From contig FJOG01000024.1 of NCBI GenBank assembly GCA_900073065.1, positions 172,630 to 236,629 on the forward strand: 64,000 nucleotides of DNA. Reading direction: 5' to 3'. The notes under the pieces are model-generated. The model had not been told where the DNA came from. It was given only the letters and a program-made list of their open reading frames with translations, and did no database searches. Below, piece by piece: positions 10,939-22,218 of the stretch; within the stretch, counting starts at the first letter, position 1, and each line of letters begins with the position of its first letter. The translations under genes and the position numbers were made by a program. This DNA comes from Phialocephala subalpina. Taxonomy: Eukaryota; Ascomycota; Leotiomycetes; Helotiales; Mollisiaceae.

Positions 10939-11616
10939 ATGACTTCCATGCTGGTCGCATTGCTCACGGCCCCTGCGCTCCTGGCGACACAGGAAGCTAT
11001 CACACAAGGACAGAAGAAGGATAGAAGGGAGGAACATCGAGCTCGAAGATGCAATCTTATCGTGAGCTGTGTGGATCCTTCGCCAGAAAGTCTTGAGATC
11101 GATCATCGACAAGTAGCTTTGAAAAATTCGAAGGTAGTCATCGTACCCAAAGCAATTATTGACCGTACTAACACGAAGGTTTCTTAGCTATATGTCAAGA
11201 CAGATCCAAGAGATGCTTCGCTTCACCCATTCGCGGGCTACTACCTGCCCTATCCAGACAGACACGAGGGACTAGTCACTACCATCACAGACGTCGCTCC
11301 AATCCTGAATTGGATCTACGTGGACAAAGACACCTATGAGGTGAAGTTCGGGATTAAAGTTGACGCGCATCCGAATATTACTGGACCATTCAACTGCACT
11401 AGGCAAGATAAGAGGCTGACTTTAGAAGACTGGGAAGGATTTGTAGCGGTGAAGCAGGAAGAAGGCGAGGACGCAGGAATGTGGAAGTTGTATTGGGATA
11501 AAGACGACGATGGATTGAGAGGTAAACTCGGGAAAGGAAGGACCATACTTGAGATTGAGCTGGTAAGATGGGAAAAGCGTGTACGAAAAGGCAAGCCGCT
11601 GGGCGACATGAGATAG
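10939..11616 (+). CDS. Conserved hypothetical fungal protein (207 aa)
   Basis: Exons 10939-11133 and 11188-11616. The 54-nt intron (11134-11187) has donor GTAGTC, branch ACTAAC and acceptor TTAG, and joins phase 0. The N-terminus MTSMLVALLTAPALLATQEA is helical. An Arg/Lys-rich stretch (QKKDRREEHRARRCNL) follows, then a compact domain with HPFAGYYLPYPDRHEGLV, NWIYVDKDTYEVKFG, TGPFNCTRQDKRLTLEDWEG and a charged WDKDDDGLRGKLG region. The pattern recalls a protein widespread in ascomycetes without an assigned role. No catalytic motif is visible. Confidence 0.8.
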
Positions 11617-12586
11617 CAAGTGGCAATTCAAAAAATTTACATCTGTCGTCCGAACATGTTTCCCTAGTCGGCAGCCTCGGCCGGTCCCCGTTGTCAGAAA
11701 CAATGTTTCTAAACATCAGATGAATATTCAAGCATTATGCGCCCAAGTACGCGGCGATGGGTCTAGATTTTGACAAGACACTAGTCTTAAAGTCAGATCC
11801 ACTCCCGACTATCTGGGCAGTCAACAACACGGTTCTCTCCAAATTTAGGCCAAGCAAACGTGACTAGCACTTGGTCCTTTCGATGAGCTGCATCTTCATG
11901 GGTTCTCGTCCGAACACAACATGGTGAGATGTCGCTGGAAATGGCACTCGAACGAGTTTCGATTTCTCGTCCCATTCTTTAACGTTACTGCAGCCTCGAC
12001 ACAACTGTAGTGGATTCGAAACCCTCCTGATTCATGTTGTGAGTGCTGCAAACAAAACACTCATGCCACTTCTCCGGGATATAAGCGTCAATCTGCCCAA
12101 GGCTGAGACCTTAATGTCCGTTCCCGCACACGCGCCTAAAACCCCTGCTGGGCCTGACACGTGCCTGCTTCGAATATCATTCGACGTGCAAAATCTCAGA
12201 CCGGCCTCAAACGCCATTTATCCGACAGCGAATGGAGTTGGATCTGTTCCGAAACGCTGAATAATTGACTACGTGTCGATTTTTGACTGTGGCATTCATG
12301 CGTGTTCGCTGGATGGTCCGACATAGTACCAATGCGGTTAATGCGACCGTATGGTTCTTGTCTTGGAGTGAAGAAGCTTTGTAGATCGTCGGGAGATAGG
12401 CAATTGCCATATCGTACCATCAATTGAACAGGCGAGTTTCAACGGGGGTAGCAGTGTATCCTGGACGCCGTTGGTTCGTAGCCGAGTTCTCAGGATCAAC
12501 GCGATGCTGAGCTGACCAGAAGAATTGCGGATTGACTCTTCTTAATACATCCTGCATCGATTAGTCTGGATTGCTTCAATGACTTC
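11617..12586. other. Intergenic, no supported gene
   Basis: About 970 bp. Short frames on both strands lack domains or splice partners. Confidence 0.5.
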
Positions 12587-14263
12587 ATGATGGATTCTTT
12601 ACCAAAGCTAGACACTGTTGCTGAACCCTTCTCGAACTCCGCAAGAAACTCGTATGCTTCTGCCACTGAGTCGGATCCTCGGTCGGCGCGAAGTTCTTAT
12701 GCATCGATCTCGGATATCAACTCAATATCATCGCGGTCCTCATATTCTCCCATAACGGATTCTCTGGGCAGAGTCTCCAGTTTTTCGAGGACTTCCGATA
12801 GCTACGTACCAGATTCTTTGGAGAGCACTCCTATAAGCTCGCGAGACTCGTCCCCAAATTCGCCGACAAGATGGATGAGCCAGGAGTCCGTGACGATGTT
12901 TGTATGCCCGCCCTCGACCGAAAACGTTGATCTGACTTCCTAGGGTTGACCAAACCTCTTCAAGACTTCCTTCGCACCAGCGACCACGGTCGCACAGCAA
13001 GACGGGGTCGACAGATGGGCCTTCGGCGTTAAGGCAGTTGCAGAACGTGAAGAATGTCATATGTGTAGCGTTTGGAGCCTTCGATCGGTACTACATCTCT
13101 TGGGAGGATAATGATGGAGAATTCCACCAAGGTGAGACTGAGAATTTCCCGCGGTGTGGTTGTCTTTGCTTGGGCCTAGCACTAATGTTGGTGTCGCACT
13201 AGAAAGCCACAAGCTCCCTGACAGTCTTTACAAATGGCTCTTTCCTCCAACAGGCGAGACACGACATCTTCCAACTTTGCAAGTTTCTTTTGGCTCGAAC
13301 GATGACTTCTTCGCATCCGACCAGGATGGCAAATTATCGAGTCGCGATGCGAGTCCTCAAGCGGAGAAGAAGGCACCACCGCCCAGGCTAGCAGAAGTTG
13401 CGAGAGGATTCATGAGGAGGAAGGCCAACACAATATCAAGTCCAAAGTTACCGGAAGACCTGCAGGAAAAGTTGGAGGAGAAGCCAATGTCGCCGAGGTT
13501 GAAGAGAAGGAGCACATTCTTGGAGGGACAACCTAGTCCACGAGCGGCAGATTCGAAGCAGTCGGTGCTCCCATTGAGTTTATCGTTACACACCAGGAGG
13601 GAATCGAGAACCGAATTTCCAAGCAGAGAGCAGACGGCAATGCCTTTGAGTTTGTCTCTGCACGCGAGGAGAGAGTCGAGAAGTGACATGCCAAAGATCG
13701 AGGAAAGAAAAGGCCCATCGGCACCTGAACAATATCCTCTTCAATTAGATGCGAAGGCGGAACTGGCGAAAGCAGAGCAGAGAAGGGTTATGTTCACCGC
13801 GGCAGACCGACAAATATCACCCCCGGAGATCAATGCAGACATGCCAAAGACCGAGCAACCTCAAATCAGGGTCGCAGCGAGCGAGCCCCAACTCACAAGG
13901 CTTGAAACGAAATCGGACCCTGAGAAAGGAGAACAACGGCGAAGTTACTTTGCCGGGCTACCTCCTGTACGTCCATCATGGCCTGAGCGGAAGACTCTGT
14001 TCATGAACAGAGAGAGAATCATGACCGGAGTGCGAGATACCCCTGCTCCTGCGCCCAAGTCCAACTACGTCGACGCGGTGGTTCAGACAGATCTTACAGA
14101 TGCGGATATCACCGCTATCGCCAATATCTGTGACCCTACCCCTATGCAGACTGCAGTGCCAGCAATTCCACTTCCTCCGAGACATTCACATGTGCCCATT
14201 GGATCAATGTTGGACTTCTTCCGTGGACAAAACAGTCTTGGCGATGCATTACATTTTGTATGA
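12587..14263 (+). CDS. Large conserved hypothetical protein (519 aa)
   Basis: Three exons (12587-12897, 12944-13131, 13203-14263) restore one frame. Intron 1 (46 nt) uses GTTTGT, CTGAC branch, CTAG; intron 2 (71 nt) uses GTGAGA...CTAG. The first 110 residues are very Ser-rich (ARNSYASATES, ARSSYASISDI repeats). The middle contains the only folded-looking segment: CVAFGAFDRYYISWED, GEFHQESHKLPDSLYKWLFP, LQVSFGSNDDFFASDQDGK. The rest is a disordered Pro/Arg-rich tail with a tandem duplication (LPLSLSLHTRRESRTEFPS and MPLSLSLHARRESRSDMPK). Function unknown. Confidence 0.75.
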
Positions 14264-14809
14264 GGATGTCACCAGAGTCTGGAGAGCAGGAAGTGCATAA
14301 CCATTCAAATATCGAGAGGGAAATCCATCATCAAAATCTACTGAAGATTGTCCAGATCATAACCAGGGCAGTGATAGACTCGCACGTCATCAAGAGGTCA
14401 TCAAGAGGCTTGGTGTGGTCCCAAGCAGCCACAACCAACGTTCGACAAACGCTGGCTAGCAACGGGTGTTTGGCCAGCAACATGGGTGGCATAGCAGCGA
14501 GCCAAAAGAGACGGGGATGTACGGCTTGTTGGAAGAGGAGGGAATGAAAAGGTGATTCGGTCCATCTTCGGGAGTTCGAGTGTACCAAGAAACAGGTAGG
14601 TTGTGGAACGCATCGTGTCTTTTGTGTTGTAAAATAGCGAGCGTCGTGTATATTAATTATACCCCCTGAGCGTCTCAATTCCCAGAACATAAAATGTCTT
14701 TATGAACGGTCCCTCAATTTCTGGTCTGAGATTTGACATTTTTGTCGATTCGGCAGTGTTCCTGGGCTCCTGTGGAAAATCGGAAGCATCCATTCTGCGA
14801 CTAATGCTC
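14264..14809. other. Intergenic, convergent 3' regions
   Basis: Between two convergent genes. Nothing else recognised. Confidence 0.5.
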
Positions 14810-16495
14810 TCAAACGATTGTGACAGCCTGAGGCTTGACATCGATGATCCAAGCTCGATTGATCTTGCTTGCTAGCCCTACCCTCTTGTATCTTCCGTCA
14901 CTTGTCTCGTCTTTCCGGAGTATAAGCCCTGCACCTTGATGTCCTGCATCAGTTCGTAGAAAGATGAGACAAACGAAACCTTCTCGATTATCTTCAAGAT
15001 CGACTTTCGTGTCCCAGTGGACCCATGTTGTGTCTTCCCCTTCGTTCTCGTATTTCTGCAGCAATGAGTCTTTTGTGCTAGCTCCCCTCGGGATGCCATC
15101 CAGTGTTTTCAACCGAGTAGAGATAGTCAGAGAACCAGCTGATAATTTCCCTTTTGAATTCGTACCTGCAAGCACAGTCTGCGTATCGAGAACTGTGGCA
15201 GCAAATGAGCCCGCGCCCGGTGTCTCGTAGGCGATGGGAAAAGTAGCGGAGGCCCATGACCAGGATGGTGCAATGTAGTTGTTGAACACCATATCGGGAT
15301 GGACTCTTGACTCATCTCTTTGCCATAACAGGTCGAAAGCCAGGTTCTCTACCCATAATCCGGCCAAATACTGGCCAGAATACTCCCACCTGAAACGAGC
15401 TTGGAATGCATCTGCAAGTCCGGCGATAGCAGGCAGCTTGTCTGTTGGATCGGTGAAGCTTCGTCTCGAGTATTCTTCAACTATTCTTTGCCAAATCCTG
15501 TACCATGTCATGCCCCTAGACGTCTCCGAGACTCTCATCATCGCCCTATTCGTTTTCGCAGAGAAACAGGGGTGTCGCCATGGATCTTGAGTCGAGGAGA
15601 ATATGTGGCGATACTCGAGGGGCATGCTCCAATAGTACTGGTAAGCTGTACCTCGGTCGTAACGTCTGATGACCTGACGACATTCGAATACAACATTGTC
15701 TGGCGTAAAGTAGATCATTCTGGGAGATAGTTCGCGTTCTTGGAGCGTCCATCCACGGCCGAACAGAGGAGTCTGGAAGAAAGCAGCTACCCAACTGTCG
15801 TCTTTTGATTCCTCTTTCGGGTCTGAGGGCGGTACTATGTTCCACGAGAAGTGACGAACCGGGTCTAAGAATCCTCCGTTGCAATGATCTGAAGTGGAGG
15901 CTGCAATAGTAACAGTCGCACGAGAATAGACCTGTACCATGCTCTGCAGCTCATTTTCCCAATCAAGGCGATCATCTTGAACGATGCAGAGCGCATCTAT
16001 CCAAATGAACGGGATTGACAGAGACCGGGTGACTTCGATCGCATCTCTCAGAGTCCTGGGAAGCCTTTTGAGGGAGATGCCTCGCATACGCTTCTCGACG
16101 GTGGCAGTCTTGGTCATGCCTTCTTCTGGCATAAATTTGCCCCAGCGATAGCTCAGCGCGGCGAATCTTCTGTCTACGCAGCTGAGTTCCTGGGCAGGGA
16201 TGAGGCGTAGAGAAGGATATGAACGCACATCAACGAGTCGTGATGGCAAGAACGGTGCCTTGTCTTGTGACCAGCTGCAAGCACTATGGCTTTGAATGCA
16301 TTCCTGGATCCATGTCTGTTGCCTCCGGGCCTCATGTGTTGGGTTCTTGGGTCCCGAAAGCGTGACCGTGATGGTGTTCAGAAAGCGTGACATGATACAG
16401 AGGAAAAGATTACCATCGAGACCATTATTTGATCGAAGCGCAATTAGAGCCGTTAGTTCTGGTGATTTAGTGTGAAGAATCGAAATAGAGATCAT
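14810..16495 (-). CDS. HET-domain protein (heterokaryon incompatibility type)
   Basis: Single-exon frame of 561 aa; translation may start instead at an in-frame ATG at 16393. HET domains are found in fungal non-self recognition proteins that trigger cell death after fusion of unlike hyphae. The three conserved blocks are present: RRFAALSYRWG (about residue 110), RTLRDAIEVTRSLSIPFIWI followed by DALCIVQDD, and WENELQSMVQVYSRATVTIA. Downstream are GRGWTLQERELSPRMIYFT and a C-terminal region with the usual APSWSWAS motif. No additional NACHT, ankyrin or WD repeats are fused. The frame is intact, unlike several neighbours. Confidence 0.92.
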   Translation of the reverse strand: MISISILHTKSPELTALIALRSNNGLDGNLFLCIMSRFLNTITVTLSGPKNPTHEARRQQTWIQECIQSHSACSWSQDKAPFLPSRLVDVRSYPSLRLIPAQELSCVDRRFAALSYRWGKFMPEEGMTKTATVEKRMRGISLKRLPRTLRDAIEVTRSLSIPFIWIDALCIVQDDRLDWENELQSMVQVYSRATVTIAASTSDHCNGGFLDPVRHFSWNIVPPSDPKEESKDDSWVAAFFQTPLFGRGWTLQERELSPRMIYFTPDNVVFECRQVIRRYDRGTAYQYYWSMPLEYRHIFSSTQDPWRHPCFSAKTNRAMMRVSETSRGMTWYRIWQRIVEEYSRRSFTDPTDKLPAIAGLADAFQARFRWEYSGQYLAGLWVENLAFDLLWQRDESRVHPDMVFNNYIAPSWSWASATFPIAYETPGAGSFAATVLDTQTVLAGTNSKGKLSAGSLTISTRLKTLDGIPRGASTKDSLLQKYENEGEDTTWVHWDTKVDLEDNREGFVCLIFLRTDAGHQGAGLILRKDETSDGRYKRVGLASKINRAWIIDVKPQAVTIV

Positions 16496-17274
16496 GGCCG
16501 TTTCGTTGTGTCACGATGTATTACACAGCAGCTGCTTGATCGATCGTGTATTGCGACTCGTGCTCGCGATTGACCTCGACTGTTGTGCATAAGTCGCCAT
16601 TTGGACGCGTCGCAAGAGAGGTATATGCACGGAGGTGAGGGGTGATGAAAGAAAATATATTCTCATTGGGGGTCGTTGAGTTGAAGGAAGGACCTTGTGG
16701 GAGCAATTCGACGAGCCTTTAAGTACTCTATGCCTGAGGCAGCAACAAAGGCAGGAGGCATTTAACTTGAGACTTCTCTTGGGAACTCTTCTAACCTCGA
16801 TCCTACACGACACGACAACCGCCAGCAAGTGCTTACTGACGGGATACACCACAATCTACAACCACTGTATCGGGTGCGCCGCAGTGTCCAGAAGCTCTCC
16901 AAGCTCTTCACCCCCTCGACAAATAGACCCTTCGCGACGCGATCAATCAGCAGCTCCAATGCAGTTTCTAGCGAGCAGCACATACTCTCTAAGCCCACAG
17001 CACGGCCCTAAGGATCTAAGCACCAGGCGAATGGAGAGTCATTGTGCGGCAGAGAGCAGGCTGGCGGGATTTGGTCCCCTTGGACCATGTCGACTGCGAG
17101 ATCACTTTGTCGAGAAGATTACGGCCGCTCGCTCCCTAGAACAACGACTACACGACGCAACTATACGATCTGCTAGGTAACGGGGACATATAACATACGT
17201 ATGTGTTTTGGTGGAGACGGAAGCTTCCTGTTATGCCTGGCAGACTTTGAAGTCTTCACTCCTGTCCACCGAGT
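16496..17274. other. Intergenic, no supported gene
   Basis: Upstream of the HET gene. A plus frame at 16695-17180 is open but domainless and biased; not called. Confidence 0.45.
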
Positions 17275-17409
17275 TGGTTCAATATCCTAGCGTTGCCTAG
17301 ACTTTTTGGGCAGGGTTAGGTTAGGAAGGAATCTTGACAGATGAAAGACCTGGCAGAAGCAGAGGGTGGCCCTGAGAGTCCCGGCAAGGCTGGGAGATTG
17401 AAAACGTTG
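17275..17409. repeat. Inverted-repeat element, intergenic (copy B)
   Basis: The right end (17376-17409) contains CAAGGCTGGGAGATTG at 17385-17400, identical to the M28-intron arm, followed by AAAACGTTG. The left end (from about 17275, TTCAATATCCTAGCGTTGCC) is a diverged version of the same arm. Size is about 135 bp. Confidence 0.75.
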
Positions 17410-17977
17410 TTTTCACGTTGATACACAGCCCCCAATTCTGCGCAAGTACAAAGAGTCCCAACCATTTCATGTAGTTGGACGAATACATAGCGTTGACAGG
17501 GCCTTTATAATTCTTGCCGAGAGGTCAGGCTTCAGAACTAGCCTAATAAGGTCCTGCCAATGAACACGAGGAAATCTCCAGCACTTTCAATCTCCCAATC
17601 TCTTCATTTCATTGTCGCAGCATTCGCGGCCTACTTATTCCCCCTATACTGCTACCGTGGGAGGTACTATGAAGTCGCCTCTCGCACTGCTCCCATCGAG
17701 TCTTGGCTCTATTTCGATATGAGCGAGATTTTCCGCAGAGTGGTTCTCATGGACTCCTGACTTCATGGTCCTGCTGATTCCCTTGGGCTCAACTCTGAAG
17801 TCTTCGAAATAGTCGAGTATTCTCGCTGCCTACATAATATTTTCCTGCTCTGGTGTGATGATGGCCTTCATCAGCAGCTCAGAAGTCTTTTGAGTCTTCT
17901 CCGAAAGCTTTGATGTCGATGCCAGCAAGTGTAGGGTAGTTTTGGGAATTTGGATTCGTAACTTCGAGGCATGATCT
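17410..17977. other. Intergenic, no supported gene
   Basis: Contains TTTCAATCTCCCA near 17585-17597, which resembles one arm of the inverted-repeat family but has no partner arm. No gene seen. Confidence 0.45.
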
Positions 17978-19225
17978 TCATTTGCCAACTGGTAGACGCT
18001 TGCTGTACAAGAATAGAGCAGTCATTACAATCGCAGCACCGAAGATGAACTATCCTGGTGAGCCAACGCCTGAGGAAAATTGGGGACAAGACTCACGTTG
18101 ATGGGCACCGAAGATCCGAACAGAATGACGTCCACCAAAAGGCTGACGATAATGCTCACGCACAATGCAAAATTCTTCGCGATATTGTCCAAGTGAACAA
18201 TGCAAAGTCCAGCCGTGAATCCGCCAAGGACTTGGAGCAAGATTGTGATCCAGACCAGACTGTTGTATCCAACGAAAAAGCCGTCCTTGGAGATTTGTTG
18301 CCCATCGGTGTATAAGACTCCAATGAAAAGTGCCGGAAAGAGGGAGTAAAATGACAATTGAGCGTTTCGAGTCCATATGGATACAGAGACCGAAGGATTC
18401 TTGACTACTTTCTCGAAGTAAACGCCAGTCAGGCCTGAAGTCACCGAAGCAGCCAGTACTGCAGCCAGTCCGAGTGGTGCATTCATGACTACTGCAGGAA
18501 TCCCAATCGCCCTCTTTACTTTTTCTTCTCGAACCATTAGTTCCATGCTCTCGTCATGAGGCTTAAGGAAGCTCAACAATGATCTTGCTTCAAGATTGGC
18601 TTCTGGAATCTGAACGACGGCAATTCCCACAGTCAGGAGAAACAACGAGAGCCATCGCGTAGACGAGAGCTGTCTTTTCAGCAGCAAGACGCTGAAAATT
18701 GCGGTAGTCAGGATTCTCAGCTGGTAAGTTACCTGAAAGGTCGCAACACTGAGATTGCTGATGGCTCGGTACAAGAGGGAACTTTGGAGGGTGTACAGTG
18801 CGGCTGGTACACATAGTTTCCATCCATCGCCCGTGAAGACTGATTCGAAGACTCGGCTGAGCACTTTCAGATGAGGGTCAGACGGATAACTTTGAGATGT
18901 CTCATGAACGCTTAAGGAGAAGCTGGCGATGATCTTGATGACCTCGACAAGAAGGATCGCAGTTGATGCGAGATATCGTCCTTTCCCATCAACTGGTCTC
19001 ACTCTTGTGTGGTGCAAAGTCTATCAACATTTCAGTACTTTTTCACTGTGATTCCTGTGCCATTGTCAGCTCCGGGGATATGAGATTGTGTCACTTACCA
19101 GCGTGAGTGCCGAGTTTTGGACAACGAGCTAGAAGTCCAGTGAGCGAGTAAGTCATTTCACCTCCGGAATGACTTACAACTGCTAGAACCAAGTGCTTCT
19201 TCCACTCTCTTAAGTTTTTTGACAT
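17978..19225 (-). CDS. Nucleotide-sugar transporter (SLC35A-like)
   Basis: Four exons (19225-19178, 19128-19099, 19020-18097, 18049-17978) give 357 aa; all junctions keep frame. Such proteins exchange UDP-sugars for UMP across the Golgi membrane. The N-terminus (LVLAVLVVQNSALTL, then YLASTAILLVEVIKIIASF) matches the UDP-galactose/UDP-GlcNAc transporter pattern. LYTLQSSLLYRAISNLSVAT and TYQLRILTTAIFSVLLLKR are hallmark segments, and about ten hydrophobic helices are visible. After the last 47-nt intron the end reads FIFGAAIVMTALFLYSKRLP, the usual final helix. The nearby GPI12-type enzyme and GT32 transferase also act in the secretory pathway. Confidence 0.9.
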
Positions 19226-19722
19226 CTTTGACAGTTCAATGCCAAGTCTCTCGCCATGCGACATTCCTCATGCTCGAAGTTAAGAGAAATTATGTCCCCA
19301 TGCCTCAAATATAGTGACTGCCGGGATGAGCTCTCAGTCAGCCCATGCACAAGACGCATGCACTAGGACGTGCCTCGACTCCCGAGCGAGTGCCGCAAAA
19401 TTGTTTCCGACCCCGCAAATCTTGCTTACCCGAAAGGATAAACTGCACCATCACGACTGGACGCCCTCCCAGAATGGTTGAAACGTGTGGTGAAGTGTTT
19501 CGACGGAGAATCCGCGCCATCCGAGACGAGACGCCAGTGTCAGCCCTCATATTGCTAGTGTCCCTGCGCGATTTATTACGGTAATTGGAACGGCACCACG
19601 ACACCTGGATTGTCCGAGAGCATTTTGGCAAATTCATCCAGCACCATCTACATTTATCGTCGCTGTCGCTGTGATCGATAACTCCTCGTCGAGTCGTCTG
19701 GTCATGCTGTCAGCCCGGTACA
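19226..19722. promoter_or_regulatory. Shared upstream region, divergent genes
   Basis: Lies between the transporter (minus, start 19225) and the GPI12-like gene (plus, start 19723). Possible bidirectional promoter; no element was identified with confidence. Confidence 0.35.
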
Positions 19723-20797
19723 ATGAAAGACACAGCACCAAGTCTCGAAGCTGAGATGGCTTCTCGGCCCAGTGCGCGCCCGAGGCTTGCAGATATCGTC
19801 CGGAGCAAGGCGTTCCGGCGAGCAGCCAAGATATTCATCCGAATCTTGACGATCATTTTGGCAGTTTGCATTGTTTTGCAGGTCATCCTGGCGTATGCTA
19901 TCGCCAAGGATCCAAGGATATTTCCAGCAGCACTTCAGAGGTCGAAGAACTTGCTGATTGTCACGGCGCATCCTGATGATGAGACTTTATTCTTTGCGCC
20001 CAGTATTCTGAGTGTCTTGGATAATCCAGTGACCACCGGAGGGCTTCTGGTGCTTTCAAATGGTGGGTCGAATCCAGTCTTCTGTCATGTGTCTGTACTG
20101 ACTTTCTTCAGGCAACAACTATGGACTTGGAGATGTCAGGAAAGTTGAGTTGAAAGGCGCATGCGAAGTTCTGGGCGTAGCCGAAGACAGATGCGAGGCC
20201 TTGAATCGACCTGAACTTCAGGACAACCCAAGGCAGTGGTGGAATGAAACCGCAATCATCTCATCCGTCAAGGAATATGTTGAGAAATGGAAAATTGACG
20301 CTGTGAGTACATCAATTACCTGGAAAGATTGACAATTGTAACACCTCTCAAGATCATCACGTTTGATGAAGGCGGGATCTCAGGTCACATCAATCATAGA
20401 GCAGTGAGCGGTGCGGTCAAGTAAGCTGAAAGTCAAACCTGTGTGATCAGAGCTAACACTTCACAGAAAATATGGATCCACGGATTCCAATGCACCTGTG
20501 ACTTATCTCCTATCATCAGTCACATTATTACGAAAGTACAGCTTTCTTTTCGATCTTCCTTTGACTTCGTTGTCATTCACGTGGAGGATCGTGGGGGCTC
20601 TCATTTCTCCTGCCTCGGCCACAGAGCAGGATTTCGGAGACAGAGCGCTGATTGCAAACACATGGCCATATTACCTAAGAACAAGAGAAGCGTTTCGATC
20701 TCATCATAGTCAATATTCATGGGATCGAAGTTTGTACTTAGTGTTGGCTCGTCAAGTTTGGTTTAACGATTTGGTACGAGTTGAACGACAGCACTAA
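19723..20797 (+). CDS. GlcNAc-PI de-N-acetylase (GPI12/PIG-L type)
   Basis: Exons 19723-20062, 20112-20302, 20353-20420 and 20467-20797 give 309 aa. PIG-L enzymes remove acetate from GlcNAc-phosphatidylinositol, step two of GPI-anchor synthesis on the ER. A single N-terminal membrane helix (residues about 38-62, IRILTIILAVCIVLQVILAY) is followed by the metal-binding AHPDDE motif. Then come LSNGNNYGLGDVRKVEL, LQDNPRQWW, and TFDEGGISGHINHRAV containing the second conserved His pair. Introns are 46-50 nt. A GPI-anchored-looking protein is encoded at 57293, a plausible client. Confidence 0.92.
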
Positions 20798-22218
20798 TTG
20801 ATCTTTCAAATCTGACAATAAGACATCTGAAATAATTGTCATCATTGCACGTTCTCTTTCCTCTTTTGAACTTGCCGGCTTGACATGAAAGCCACAACGC
20901 AATGCTTACAAGTTCGGTAACATTCAGGCCGGTAGAACTCATAATCATTCTTAGTGTTGGACTTACTGGCAGAGGCTAGAACGGGGACTAAGTTTCTGGG
21001 CTGCGCCAGTACATGAAAACCACGCATTCCGTTCTTCGCTTTTCTGGGGGCAGTAGGTCGAAAGTTGACATAATATTGGGAAAATACGAGGGAAAATACG
21101 AAAAGTCCGTTGGTAACACAAACCGGGGTTGAAAACGCAGGTTGTGTCAGCGGTTATCACTTGATTGTCAACTCATATCTGACCTCCGAAGATGCCGAAG
21201 ATGTTTGGTGTTATCTCGCTCTCGGACTCTTCGAGATCCCAACTCCTGTCCAATTCAATACTTCCAGAGTGTCACGCCCAGTGACACCCTTGAAGATCGA
21301 GATTGGACACTAAAGTCAGATCCTCGCGGGTCAGAAAAGCTTGTTTCTTCGCTGTCAAATCAATTCCTCGGTTCAACCAGCCTAGAAACATGACCGTCGC
21401 AAATCAAAAAGCTTGTCGTCCGCTCGTTTTCACACTAAAGCTCACCAAAAAGCTTGACTCCTGATCCCCAAGCGTGACTGGGTAGATCGTCGGGGGAAAC
21501 TCCGTGGGTCCCTGCAGTATCACGCCATGAACGTTAACCTGAAGAAATCCGTGCCAACATCAGTGCATCACCCAACTTCGTGGCAGATCTGCATGTATGT
21601 CAGTGGGAGTTTTACTCGTCCCGGAGCACGGCGGAGGCGAGGTCCTCAGCACAATATGCACAAATATCAAATCAGATCTCTTCCCGACTTGTGCGAGAGG
21701 ACACATCAATTGTGCATCCACCACCCAACTGCCCAACATGGCTTGGGATGAGGCGATACCAAACGAAGACACCAATGAGACCCTGGGCTGATATAACTGA
21801 CGATGCAGTAATCCAGCTGCCAACGGATCTGAAGCGGTGGGTATCAAGCAGTAAGAAAATCAGGCCGCCGTCAATCTACGCCGCAATCTAATACAGCCAC
21901 TCAGATCGGGCGTGCCCTAGTTAGTCGCACGTGGAATACCAAAATCAATTTGTCTCAGAAATGCCTCAACTACCGAGCTCACTAAGCTGTTTATTAAATC
22001 CCATTCGATTGGAGACGCCTTACACACCTCACACGGAACCCCCTCGATCTGAGTCGACCGTTGACATGGGCTCGGTCGCTGGTTTTTCTCCGTCGGTCTG
22101 GCCATTGTATCCAGACCCGGGCAAGTGTGGTAGCATTCTGATATTAAGATGTTGTTGAAGACGGGCGGCATGCCTTCCCCATGTTCACTTCTCAATTTTT
22201 CCACAACTTCACCTTGAA
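20798..22218. other. 1.4-kb intergenic region, no gene seen
   Basis: Several 60-100 codon frames exist on both strands, but none shows a domain, a good start context or splice continuity. Confidence 0.5.

Noticed and set aside
16695..17180. 161-codon plus frame upstream of the HET gene
   Set aside because: Ser/Arg-biased shadow with no recognisable fold or splice signal.
17583..17612. TTTCAATCTCCCA as a further inverted-repeat element
   Set aside because: Only 13 bases match and no second arm is found within 300 bp.
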